DNA of 64,000 nucleotides, taken from assembly GCA_964344185.1 (NCBI GenBank), contig CAYFMN010000002.1:124001-188000 (forward strand). The letters are read 5' to 3'. A program made the translations under genes and the position numbers. Each line of letters opens with the position of its first letter. The stretch's first letter is position 1. The DNA is from JAJDAT01 sp964344185. Lineage in GTDB: Bacteria; Nitrospinota; Nitrospinia; Nitrospinales; JAJDAT01. Positions 44,083 to 52,292 of the stretch are shown here, one piece after another. Under the pieces are notes generated by a model that did no database searches, was not told the origin of the DNA, and saw only the letters and a program-made list of their open reading frames with translations.

Positions 44083-44838
44083 CTATTTCCTATTCTTATC
44101 ACGTCGACTATTCGCGATAGTTTGATAATAAAAATCTTCAAATCCATCTTTATCAATATCGTTTATATGTCCCATAAAAACCTTTTTACCGCTGGACATA
44201 ATGGCGACACGATCGCACATTTCTAATCCTCTCGGAATATCGTGAGTGATCATAACAATACTGCGCTTAGCGTCGCGTAAAACCATCAACCTTTTTTTAA
44301 GGTTTTCCGATGCATGTTGATCCAAACCGGTATACGGCTCGTCCAAAAACAAAATTGCGGGATCGTTAATTATCGCCCTTGCGATAGAAAGCCTTTGAGT
44401 CATTCCTCTTGAAAAAACGCCCACAGGATCATGCATCCTCGCCTTCAACCCCATTTCATCAATGACTTTTTCCGCTCGGCGCGCGGGATTTTCTAAACGA
44501 TGCATTTTTGCGTAAAAAGTAAGATTTTCTAAAGCGCTTAAGTTATCGTACAAATAAGAGGCATGAGAAATAACGCCTATTTGACTGCGCATCTGGGGAT
44601 TCATGTCCTCGATATTAAAACCTGCGACATAAGCGGCGCCTGAAGTTGGCTTTGCAAGCGAAGAAAGAATTTTTATTAAGGTCGTCTTACCCGCTCCATT
44701 AGGGCCGAAAATGGTCAGAAACTCTCCCTTAAAGAGTTCTAAATCAATTCCACGTAACGCCTGGATTAATCCAAACGTCTTTCGTAACGCTTTTACGAAT
44801 AAAATATGATCCGGAGATGGGAGGCCGTTTTCAGACAT
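44083..44838 (-). CDS. ccmA: Haem ABC transporter ATPase CcmA
   Basis: 251 aa. Walker A GPNGAGKTT (45-53), signature FSRGMTQRLSIARA, Walker B ILFLDEPYTGLD, switch His in MITHDIPRG. Cytoplasmic ATPase of the CcmAB complex; energises haem release from CcmE. ATG start. Confidence 0.95.
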   Translation of the reverse strand: MSENGLPSPDHILFVKALRKTFGLIQALRGIDLELFKGEFLTIFGPNGAGKTTLIKILSSLAKPTSGAAYVAGFNIEDMNPQMRSQIGVISHASYLYDNLSALENLTFYAKMHRLENPARRAEKVIDEMGLKARMHDPVGVFSRGMTQRLSIARAIINDPAILFLDEPYTGLDQHASENLKKRLMVLRDAKRSIVMITHDIPRGLEMCDRVAIMSSGKKVFMGHINDIDKDGFEDFYYQTIANSRRDKNRK

Positions 44839-44902
44839 GAAATGGTTTGAAGGATTAGAGGAAATTTGCCAAAAGCTTTGGCTAAAAATCCAATATCTCG
44901 GG

Positions 44903-45238
44903 TTATACGGCCCCGATTTTTTCAGAAGAGGCTTTTTTTCCCGTCTTTTTATTTTTTTCTAGTGCGTCTATCTTCTCTAAAATACTTACCGCTTCCTGTT
45001 GCAGTTTTTCCTTCATGGAAGCAAAATCAGAGTCTGATAATTTTCCTGTTTCTTGATCAAATTCAAGTTCTTTAATAGATAACAGAACTTCTTCTTTTCT
45101 TACCAACAAATGTTTGTATTCTTCCAAAGCAGGGTCTCTGCTTACAAACAAATTCTTGATAGCTTTTTTTGAGAATAAAGGAATTCCAACCAGGGCCAAA
45201 ATTGCTACCACAAAAATTAATTGAAAAAAATGAACCAA
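44903..45238 (-). CDS. CcmI-like small membrane protein with coiled coil
   Basis: 111 aa. One membrane span (about 5-23), then a charged coiled coil (YKHLLVRKEEVLLSIKELEF; DQETGKLSDSDFASMKEKL) and basic tail. The 'rKe.ll..ikeLefD..tGKls..Df' run is like the N-terminal part of CcmI. It lacks the TPR domain. TTG start, 8 bp after ccmH, so co-translated. Possibly a short CcmI or another ccm accessory protein. Confidence 0.6.
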   Translation of the reverse strand: MVHFFQLIFVVAILALVGIPLFSKKAIKNLFVSRDPALEEYKHLLVRKEEVLLSIKELEFDQETGKLSDSDFASMKEKLQQEAVSILEKIDALEKNKKTGKKASSEKIGAV

Positions 45239-45245
45239 ATCTAAC

Positions 45246-45752
45246 CTAGAGCTCCAATTTATCCAGTTCTTTTTCCAACCGCTTAGAGTATTCGCTAGGA
45301 ACCGTATCGGAAGATTTTTTTTCTTCTTCGCTTTTTTCCTTTTTCTCCGAATTTCCCTTGCGACCTTTATTCAACCAAGCTTGCGCAATCTTTCTAATCC
45401 CAAGTCCGCCGCCAACCAAAGCCGCAAATGGAGTTAACCAAGCCGTTAAATTAAACCCGGTTTTAGTCGGCGCGGAAAGAACCGTTTCTCCGTATTTGTC
45501 TACATAAATTTGGATAACTTGTTCTACCGTCAAACCTGACTCAAGCTTTTTCCGAAAGTCAGCTCGCGTTTTATCAGAAGTGCTGCAAGTACAGTTAATC
45601 ATAACCTTTCCACACTTATCGTCGCATTTACACATCAACGCATTTTCAAGATCGGTTATAACCACAGCGGCAGACGCTGAATAAGCGGTAAAAAACACCG
45701 TTCCCAACAAAACTAGACTCAAAATAAAAATCGTTTTCTTCATAAGATTCAC
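45246..45752 (-). CDS. ccmH: CcmH/CcmL-type thiol oxidoreductase, Cys-rich variant
   Basis: 168 aa. Signal peptide (about 4-28), then LENALMCKCDDKCGKVMINC and TCSTS in place of the usual LRCxxCQ. The CcmH fold pattern continues: RADFRKKLESGLTVEQVIQIYVDKYGETVLSAP, GFNLTAWLTPF (membrane anchor). The extra cysteines (five or so in 20 residues) are a variant. C-terminal tail is Lys/Glu-rich. It overlaps the end of ccmF by 4 bp; ATG 45743 is an alternative to GTG 45752. Confidence 0.85.
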   Translation of the reverse strand: MNLMKKTIFILSLVLLGTVFFTAYSASAAVVITDLENALMCKCDDKCGKVMINCTCSTSDKTRADFRKKLESGLTVEQVIQIYVDKYGETVLSAPTKTGFNLTAWLTPFAALVGGGLGIRKIAQAWLNKGRKGNSEKKEKSEEEKKSSDTVPSEYSKRLEKELDKLEL

Positions 45753-47761
45753 TCTTGAGCGGGTGAAAAAACCAGTTCTTGCTTCTTCATTCTTTCTAAA
45801 CGACGGCGGCGTTCCAACCTATCTGGCCACATTGCAATTAAAGTTCCTATGGCTATAACCAAGCCCCCTTTCCATATCCAACTAACCATTGGATTAACGT
45901 AAACTTTAATCGTCGCAGATTCATCTTCTCTAAAGTCTGCCAGGATAACGTATAAATCTTCCTTCCAGCTTGAATGCAAAGCGACTTCAGAGACCGGCTG
46001 GTTTTGCCCTTTGTAAAATTCTTTCTCCGGTTTAGTTATATATAGGGTTTTTCCATCCTTCTCAACCTCTAAATGAGCGATGATTCTGGTTTTCACATCG
46101 GTAGCCTGTATGGCGACAAGCTTTTGATATCGCAAAGTATAGTCGCGAATTTCTAGAGTTTCGCCTTTCTTTATCAACTTTTCTTTGTGAACGCTATACG
46201 CTTGAGAACCTGCTATCCCGGCGAAAATCAAAACTACTCCGATATGAACAATATACCCGCCATATCTACGTTTATTTTTCCAAGTCAAAATAGCCAATGC
46301 TTTTACAAAAGGTTCTTCATTTAGTTGCATTCTTGCCATCGCCCCTTTATAAAACTCGGACAAAATACAAACCATTACAAATATGCAGAGTATAAATGTA
46401 GCGTAAGTAAAAAGTTCAGCTTTTGTATTTAAAGGGATGATAGGAAAAAGAGCCGCTGCGCCTATCAGGCCAGCCATAGTAGGCCCCATAAAATTCTTTT
46501 TTAAGTTAGCCCAAGAAGCTTTTCTCCAAGCAATCAAAGGACCAATACCAACCAGCGCCAAAAGAGCCAAACCAATTGGAACATTTACTTGGTTATAAAA
46601 AGGAGGTCCAACAGTAATTTTCACTCCCCTTACAGCCTCAGAAATAATAGGAAAAATGGTTCCCCAAAAAGTGGCAAATGCAATACCTAATAAAATTAAA
46701 TTATTAAATAAGAAACTACTTTCCCTGGAAAGAAAAGAGTCAAGCTCATTTTTACTTTTTAGCAAAGATAAACGCTTGACGATCATCACGGCAGAACACA
46801 AAATCACGAAAAACAAAAAACCTAAAAAGTAGTACCCTAAGGTAGCTTCGTCAAAGGTATGCACTGACTGAATCAAACCGCTACGAGTAATAAAGGTTCC
46901 AAAAATCGTCATAACAAAAGTAAGTAAAATTAAAGACATGTTCCAAACTTTCATCATATCTTTTCTTTCTTGAATCATGACTGAGTGCAAATAAGCGGTT
47001 GCGACTAACAAGGGCATAAATGCGGCGTTTTCAACTGGGTCCCAGGCCCAATATCCTCCCCAACCAAGCTCGACATATGCCCATTGAGCTCCGAATAAGT
47101 TCCCCATGCAAAGGAAAAACCAGGAAACTAAAGTCCATTTTCGAGTTAACCGGATCCAACTATCGTCTAAATTCTTGGTAATCAGCGCAGCCATAGCAAA
47201 AGCAAATGGAATGGTAAAGCCAACATAGCCAAGATAGAGAGTTGGAGGATGGATAACCATCCAATAATTTTGCAAAAGAGGATTTAATCCTCTTCCATCT
47301 TCCGGAGGAAGAGGTAATCTTTCAAATGGATTCGTAGAAAAATTAAGAAGGAATAAAAAGAATATCGTGATCGACAAACAAACGCACATTGCGTATGGGA
47401 ATAATTCCAAACGTTTCTTTTTGTTCTGGTAATAGGCAACTGTTGTATATGCCGTTAACAACAACGTCCAAAATAATAAGGAACCTTTTTGTCCTCCCCA
47501 AAACGAAGAAATTTTATAAAAAGTCTCCAGCTCAATATTAGAATACGCCCAAACGTACTGCAAACTAAAATCATTAATCATAAAAGCGCGCAATAAAATT
47601 GCCGATGCTACAAAAACACACGCAAAAACAATCACCGGCGTTTTATCAGCGCTAAAGTACAAATCTACGCGGTTGCCTTTAACGGCCATCACGTAAGAAA
47701 CCAATCCATAAATTGCAGTCGCCAAGGCTAAAAGCAGTGCAAATTCGCCAATATCATTCAT
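45749..47761 (-). CDS. ccmF: Haem lyase subunit CcmF
   Basis: 670 aa, about 15 membrane spans. WWD signature around VELGWGGYWAWDPVENAAF, conserved His in WMVIHPPTLYLGY and in GLIQSVHTF, and the large periplasmic domain near the C-terminus. With CcmH it attaches haem from CcmE to CxxCH apocytochromes. First gene after the ccmE terminator. Confidence 0.96.
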   Translation of the reverse strand: MNDIGEFALLLALATAIYGLVSYVMAVKGNRVDLYFSADKTPVIVFACVFVASAILLRAFMINDFSLQYVWAYSNIELETFYKISSFWGGQKGSLLFWTLLLTAYTTVAYYQNKKKRLELFPYAMCVCLSITIFFLFLLNFSTNPFERLPLPPEDGRGLNPLLQNYWMVIHPPTLYLGYVGFTIPFAFAMAALITKNLDDSWIRLTRKWTLVSWFFLCMGNLFGAQWAYVELGWGGYWAWDPVENAAFMPLLVATAYLHSVMIQERKDMMKVWNMSLILLTFVMTIFGTFITRSGLIQSVHTFDEATLGYYFLGFLFFVILCSAVMIVKRLSLLKSKNELDSFLSRESSFLFNNLILLGIAFATFWGTIFPIISEAVRGVKITVGPPFYNQVNVPIGLALLALVGIGPLIAWRKASWANLKKNFMGPTMAGLIGAAALFPIIPLNTKAELFTYATFILCIFVMVCILSEFYKGAMARMQLNEEPFVKALAILTWKNKRRYGGYIVHIGVVLIFAGIAGSQAYSVHKEKLIKKGETLEIRDYTLRYQKLVAIQATDVKTRIIAHLEVEKDGKTLYITKPEKEFYKGQNQPVSEVALHSSWKEDLYVILADFREDESATIKVYVNPMVSWIWKGGLVIAIGTLIAMWPDRLERRRRLERMKKQELVFSPAQE

Positions 47762-47815
47762 TCAAAAACTCAAAAAGTTATTCTAAAATTTATGAAATTT
47801 TTTATTAAAAAGGAA

Positions 47816-47903
47816 CCTCTAAAAATTTAGATTTGCCAAGAGCCTGCCCCTTAAGTTCAAGGGTTAGGCGAAAGCAAACCAGTAAAAATGCTAATTATAG
47901 AGG
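47816..47903 (+). repeat. MITE-like intergenic repeat, copy 2
   Basis: Starts CCTCTAAAAAT and ends AATTATAGAGG; ends form CCTCTA/TAGAGG. The start is repeated directly after the end (CCTCTAAAAAT at 47905). It lies between ccmE and ccmF. Compare 26454-26540. Confidence 0.8.
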
Positions 47904-47930
47904 TCCTCTAAAAATACATTTAAAAACGAA

Positions 47931-47957
47931 ACGGGGGCCTTTTACGACCCCCGTTTT
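47931..47957. terminator. Terminator between ccmE and ccmF
   Basis: ACGGGGG (47931-47937) pairs with CCCCCGT (47948-47954), followed by TTTT on plus and preceded by A-runs, so it works both ways. It separates ccmE from the rest of the operon, so ccmF onward may need its own promoter. Confidence 0.85.
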
Positions 47958-48001
47958 AATAAACTCTCCAAAACAGGAAATAAAAATAACTAATCTGTAA
48001 T

Positions 48002-48496
48002 CTAAATAGTTGTCTTAGACCCTGTTTTTATATCTTTTAAATCAGGTTTTTTTAACTCGTAAGGGGTTATCGACCCTGGGTGGGATTTTCCCGCTTCCTT
48101 TTCGGCTTCATATTTTGAAGGACAACTGGTTAATAAGGTATTAGCATGAAATACCCCATTCTTAATCACGCCTTCTACAACCACTTCCCCATCGTCTTGA
48201 AACATATCAGGCGTCACACCTTTATAATGAACCTTTAGGTTTTGTCCCTTACTTTCTTTGTCAGCGATAGCAAAATCAACCTTTAGATAATCGTTTGGAT
48301 CCCGAACAATTGACCCTTTTACAACATTTCCTTTAACTTTCAATTCAGAAGTGTAGCGACCTAATCCCTGATCGGTTAATTCAGCTACAGTTACAAAATA
48401 CATTGAAGTCTGGCTGATACTCGTTGAAATCAAATATCCAATCGCCCCCACGATCAGAAAAGCGCCCAGCGTAAACTTTATTTTTTTGGTGGTCAT
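48002..48496 (-). CDS. ccmE: Haem chaperone CcmE, Cys-type (CxxxY)
   Basis: 164 aa. N-terminal anchor (about 9-24), OB-fold domain (LKVKGNVVKGSIVRDPND, VHYKGVTPDMFQDDGEVVVEG). The haem-binding residue, His in the usual HxxxY, is Cys125 in CPSKY, i.e. CxxxY, with Tyr129 kept. This form is known from archaea and some Desulfovibrio-type bacteria. AGGTTAGGA precedes the ATG. It is transcribed separately from ccmF by a terminator. Confidence 0.92.
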   Translation of the reverse strand: MTTKKIKFTLGAFLIVGAIGYLISTSISQTSMYFVTVAELTDQGLGRYTSELKVKGNVVKGSIVRDPNDYLKVDFAIADKESKGQNLKVHYKGVTPDMFQDDGEVVVEGVIKNGVFHANTLLTSCPSKYEAEKEAGKSHPGSITPYELKKPDLKDIKTGSKTTI

Positions 48497-48553
48497 TAGT
48501 TTCCTAACCTCTTTATTTCTTGAGTTTAATTTGCCCTCTCCAAGGATCTTTTA

Positions 48554-48583
48554 ATTTTAACATTGCTAAATTAAATGTGTCAA
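48554..48583 (-). promoter_or_regulatory. ccmE promoter
   Basis: Minus strand: TTGACA (48583-48578), 18-bp spacer, TAAAAT (48559-48554), about 60 bp upstream of the ccmE ATG. Confidence 0.5.
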
Positions 48584-48622
48584 AACAAATCCCACTCCTA
48601 ATCACAACTGCATTGAGGGATA

Positions 48623-48640
48623 AAAAACCAATTGGTTTTT
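48623..48640. promoter_or_regulatory. Perfect 18-bp palindrome between ccmE and mraZ promoters
   Basis: AAAAACCAATTGGTTTTT in the 304-bp divergent gap, between the two outward promoters. Possible binding site for a dimeric regulator. Confidence 0.35.
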
Positions 48641-48707
48641 CTGACATAAATTTTCAAAATCCCCAAATATCTAAAAAAAACAAGACGAAACATACCTGTT
48701 TTTTTTA

Positions 48708-48760
48708 TTGACAGGGTGTCAGATTGTGTTACGATGTGGCTATTAGTGTCGAAAAGTGTC
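48708..48760 (+). promoter_or_regulatory. mraZ/dcw promoter with five-box MraZ operator
   Basis: TTGACA (48708-48713), 16-bp spacer, TACGAT (48730-48735). On top of it five GTGKY boxes start at 48716, 48726, 48736, 48746 and 48756 (GTGTC, GTGTT, GTGGC, GTGTC, GTGTC), each exactly 10 bp apart on one strand. MraZ is known to bind direct repeats of a short GTG/TGGG-type box at 10-bp spacing near its own promoter, so this is a likely autoregulatory operator. Confidence 0.78.
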
Positions 48761-48800
48761 AGATTTTTTCGTTTAATTCATCTTTTTTGCCAAACAGTTA

Positions 48801-49205
48801 ATGAACGGCTTTCTAGGAACATATTACGTCAATTTGGACGATAAAGGAAGGGCGAACGTTCCTGCCAAGTTTCGCGCCATTTTGGAAAAAGATAACAACC
48901 CCAATATGGTTGTTTGCGTAATGGATGACTTTTTGATCGTTTTTCCACAAGAAGAATGGAAATTAAACGAAGAAAAATTAAGCGATCTGTCAGCATTCGA
49001 CAACAAGGATAGAAATAGATTGAGAGAGTTCTATTCAAGAGCAGACGAATGTGAAATGAAATCGGGCAAAGTTCTAGTTCCATCAAGGCTTAGGAAAATG
49101 GCCGATTTAAATAAAGAAGTGGTTTTGGTCGGAATGTCCAGAACATTTGAAATTTGGTCAAAAGATCGCTGGGAAAAAGCAAATCCTGAGTTTGCTGAAA
49201 ACTAA
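48801..49205 (+). CDS. mraZ: Transcriptional regulator MraZ
   Basis: 134 aa with two AbrB/SpoVT-type MraZ repeats: FLGTYYVNLDDKGRANVPAKF and later RLREFYSRADECEMKSGKVL...SRLRKMADLNKEVVLVGM. Octameric repressor of the dcw operon that binds direct repeats next to its promoter; these are seen at 48716-48760. First gene of the cell-wall cluster. No good Shine-Dalgarno. Confidence 0.96.
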   Translation: MNGFLGTYYVNLDDKGRANVPAKFRAILEKDNNPNMVVCVMDDFLIVFPQEEWKLNEEKLSDLSAFDNKDRNRLREFYSRADECEMKSGKVLVPSRLRKMADLNKEVVLVGMSRTFEIWSKDRWEKANPEFAEN

Positions 49206-49282
49206 AATGTAAGGGTTTCTTTAAACAACCCTAGAAAAAATGAATAGAACCATTAAAAACAATTATTTAAATCTTGCAAAAA

Positions 49283-50221
49283 ATGCCGAACTACCACCTT
49301 CCGGTATTGGCGGAAGAAATTCTCAAGTTTTTAGAACCCTCTCAAATGAATTGGGTAGTGGATGGGACCTTGGGAGATGGTGGGCATGCCGAACTTATAT
49401 TGAAAAATACGCCGCCGCATTGCAGGTTGCTTGGAATAGACAGGGACCCTTCTGCAATAAAGCGGGCTACAGAGAGACTGTCTAAATATAAAGAAAGAAT
49501 TTTATTAGTTCACGGAAACTTTAAAGATATTAAAGAAATACTAATGAAAGAACAAATCGACAAAATAGACGGATTCTTACTCGATTTAGGGGTGTCGTCT
49601 CCACAATTAGATACTCCCGAAAGAGGTTTTAGTCTAAAAAAGGATGGTCCTTTAGATATGAGAATGAATCCAGAAGATCCTAAAACAGCCGCAGATCTTT
49701 TAGTCGAGAGTTCAGACAAAGAATTAAATTCCATTATTAAGGAATATGGAGAAGAACGATTTTCCAAACGGATCGTGCGGGCGATCCGCAAAGCGCAGGC
49801 AAACAATCCCGTGAAAACCACTTTCCAACTTGCCCGTATCGTTCGCGACGCGGCGCCTCAATCGCATCATTTCCGCATTGACCCCGCTACCCGTACTTTC
49901 CAAGCCCTGCGCATTGCCGTCAACAACGAATTGGAACCCCTAAAGCAAGCTCTTAAGGATTTCCTTTTCGCTTTAAATAAAACCGGTAGGGCATTAGTGA
50001 TTTCTTTTCACTCTCTTGAAGATAGAATCGTAAAACAAGTCTTTGCAGAGAAAGCAAGGGGTTGCATATGCCCTCCCAAAATTCCCGTTTGCATTTGTGG
50101 GGAAAAAAGCTCCTTGAAAATTCTTACCAAGAAACCGGTTCGACCTTCCCTCCTTGAAACGCAAAGAAACCCTCGCGCCTCCAGCGCAAAACTGAGAGTC
50201 GCCGAAAAGATTTATGCCTGA
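49283..50221 (+). CDS. rsmH: 16S rRNA (cytosine1402-N4)-methyltransferase
   Basis: 312 aa. NYHLPVLAEEILKFL near the start, VDGTLGDGGHAELIL (SAM motif), IDGFLLDLGVSSPQLDTPERGFS and DMRMNP are diagnostic. The frame also allows TTG at 49274; the ATG puts the family's 'YHxPVL' at residues 4-8. Overlaps ftsL by 8 bp. Confidence 0.95.
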   Translation: MPNYHLPVLAEEILKFLEPSQMNWVVDGTLGDGGHAELILKNTPPHCRLLGIDRDPSAIKRATERLSKYKERILLVHGNFKDIKEILMKEQIDKIDGFLLDLGVSSPQLDTPERGFSLKKDGPLDMRMNPEDPKTAADLLVESSDKELNSIIKEYGEERFSKRIVRAIRKAQANNPVKTTFQLARIVRDAAPQSHHFRIDPATRTFQALRIAVNNELEPLKQALKDFLFALNKTGRALVISFHSLEDRIVKQVFAEKARGCICPPKIPVCICGEKSSLKILTKKPVRPSLLETQRNPRASSAKLRVAEKIYA

Positions 50222-50531
50222 TTCTTCTTCTAGAAAATCTGGTTTGCTTAAGGGAATCTCTTTCAAGGAATTGAAGGCCATTATAGGGATTTCTTGTCTT
50301 TTTATGATTGCCGCAATGATCTACGTGTGGACGGGGGTCAAAATGGTGAGATTGTCTTACGACTATCAAACTTTGCGCGCAGAACACATTCGGTTATATA
50401 GGGAGAATCGCCTTGTAAAACTTGAACGAGAAAGCCTTCGGTCTCTTCCGCGGATAGAAAAAATCGCGAGAAGAGATTTAGGTATGAAAAACGCGACTCC
50501 GCAACAAACTGTCGCTGTTTTCATTAAGTGA
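50214..50531 (+). CDS. ftsL: FtsL-like division protein
   Basis: 105 aa, bitopic: a short cytoplasmic N-terminus, one membrane span (about 25-41), then a coiled coil (RLSYDYQTLRAEHIRLYREN) and KIARRDLGMKNATPQQ, the 'ia.~~LGM..p.~~q' end of FtsL. Recruited with FtsB/FtsQ to the divisome. Position between rsmH and ftsI fits. Confidence 0.85.
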   Translation: MPDSSSRKSGLLKGISFKELKAIIGISCLFMIAAMIYVWTGVKMVRLSYDYQTLRAEHIRLYRENRLVKLERESLRSLPRIEKIARRDLGMKNATPQQTVAVFIK

Positions 50532-50535
50532 AACC

Positions 50536-52284
50536 ATGGCTAAAACCAAAAACAAAAAACCCGCTAGAAACCCTAGCGGCAACTTTAAAAAACGGTTGCT
50601 CATAACCGGCGGGCTATTGTCTCTTTACGGCGTTACCATTCTAGGAAAACTCTTTTACCTGCAAATTCTCCAACACGAAGAACTTTGGTCTCAATCCGAA
50701 AAACAATATATCCGAAAAGTAAAAACATCGCGGGAACGCGGAAAAATACTTGACCGTAATCTTGTCGACTTAGCCGCAAATGTCGAAGTCGACTCCATTT
50801 ACGCCAACCCGGGATTTATAACAAATAAACAAAAGACGGCGGATAAACTTTCGAAAACTTTAGGTTTAAGTTACCGCAACGCTCTAAAAAAAGTTTCGTC
50901 AAAAAAGAAATTTGTCTGGATCAAACGTAAATCTTCCCTGCAAGAATCAAATCGACTTAAACAGCTAGCTCTGCCTGCGGTAGGATTTAAAACAGAGATC
51001 CAACGGTTTTATCCCAAAAGGCAATTAGCCGCCGGGGCTATAGGGTTTGTGGGAATGGATAATCAAGGCTTATCCGGCGTTGAACATTTTCACGACAAAC
51101 TATTAAAGGGATTGAGTTCGCTTAAGTCGGAAGAAAAAGACGCTCGCGGCAGATATTTTCGCGGTCCTAAACCCGATAAAATCCAGCCGGATCGTAGTCC
51201 AGACCTTGTGTTAACGCTTGACGAAGTCATCCAGTATTATGTTGAAACTGAATTAGGAAAAGCGGTAAAGAAATATAAGGCTAAAGGTGGAGTGGCCGTT
51301 GTAATGGCCCCTAACACCGGCGAAATACTCGCCCTAGCCAATCTTCCAACATACAATCCGAATAATTATAGCGTCTACAACCCAACTTCATGGAAAAACA
51401 TAGCAATTTCTTCTTCCTTTGAGCCGGGTTCCATATTCAAACCTATTATTGCCGCCGCAGCTATCGAAACAGGAGTCGCAACTCCTGAAAAAGTATTCTT
51501 TTGTGAAAAGGGTTCATATCGAATTGGCAAAACAGAAATAGGCGAAGCGGCGGGCCATGAATTCGGTTGGTTAAGTTTGGCTAAAATTATAGAAAAATCC
51601 AGCAACATAGGCGTTATCAAAATTTCTGAAAAATTAGGTCCCTCCCGCTATTACGACTACATACGGAAATTTGGTTTTGGTTCTAAATCTGGAGTTGATC
51701 TTCCTGGAGAAGCTTCTGGGCAGTTACGCCCATTAGACCAATGGTCCAAGCTTTCCGCCGCTTCTATTTCTTTTGGCCATGAAATTGGAGCAACGCCCAT
51801 TCAACTCATATCGGCAATTTCCGCCATCGCTAATGGAGGCAATCTAATGAAACCCTATATTGCCCAAGCCCTTATGCAAGATGGAGTAACTGTAAAAAAA
51901 TTTGAACCGCAATTGGTCCGGCGCGTCATATCTGAAAAAACAAGTCGCCAAATGGTAGAGATTTTAAAAGCTGTAGTTAAAGAAGGAACCGGAAAAAAAG
52001 CCGGTCTCTCAGGTTACGAAACAGCGGGCAAAACAGGCACCGCTCAAAAAATAGATCCAGAAACACAATCTTATTCCAAAACAGCATATGTTTCTTCTTT
52101 CGTGGGCTTCGCTCCAGCGGATGCTCCACGCATAGCGATACTGGTAATGATCGACGAACCCAAAAGAGTCTATTGGGGTGGAGAAATTGCCGCTCCGGCT
52201 TTTAGAGAGATTGCAAGGCGAACTTTAAGATACTTAAACGTTCCCTCTAAAGAGGAACGCGTCGTTTATATAGAACGCGCGTAA
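50536..52284 (+). CDS. ftsI: Peptidoglycan transpeptidase FtsI (PBP3)
   Basis: 582 aa. N-terminal membrane anchor (about 20-42), pedestal domain, then transpeptidase: SxxK S299-IF-K302 (EPGSIFKP), SSN 355-357, KTGT 499-502. Septal cross-linking enzyme in the periplasm. 4 bp after ftsL. No C-terminal PASTA domain. Confidence 0.95.
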   Translation: MAKTKNKKPARNPSGNFKKRLLITGGLLSLYGVTILGKLFYLQILQHEELWSQSEKQYIRKVKTSRERGKILDRNLVDLAANVEVDSIYANPGFITNKQKTADKLSKTLGLSYRNALKKVSSKKKFVWIKRKSSLQESNRLKQLALPAVGFKTEIQRFYPKRQLAAGAIGFVGMDNQGLSGVEHFHDKLLKGLSSLKSEEKDARGRYFRGPKPDKIQPDRSPDLVLTLDEVIQYYVETELGKAVKKYKAKGGVAVVMAPNTGEILALANLPTYNPNNYSVYNPTSWKNIAISSSFEPGSIFKPIIAAAAIETGVATPEKVFFCEKGSYRIGKTEIGEAAGHEFGWLSLAKIIEKSSNIGVIKISEKLGPSRYYDYIRKFGFGSKSGVDLPGEASGQLRPLDQWSKLSAASISFGHEIGATPIQLISAISAIANGGNLMKPYIAQALMQDGVTVKKFEPQLVRRVISEKTSRQMVEILKAVVKEGTGKKAGLSGYETAGKTGTAQKIDPETQSYSKTAYVSSFVGFAPADAPRIAILVMIDEPKRVYWGGEIAAPAFREIARRTLRYLNVPSKEERVVYIERA

Positions 52285-52292
52285 TAAAAGTT

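Noticed and set aside
49240..49485. 81-codon frame at the start of rsmH
   Set aside because: It overlaps the conserved N-terminal coding region of rsmH in another frame; a shadow.
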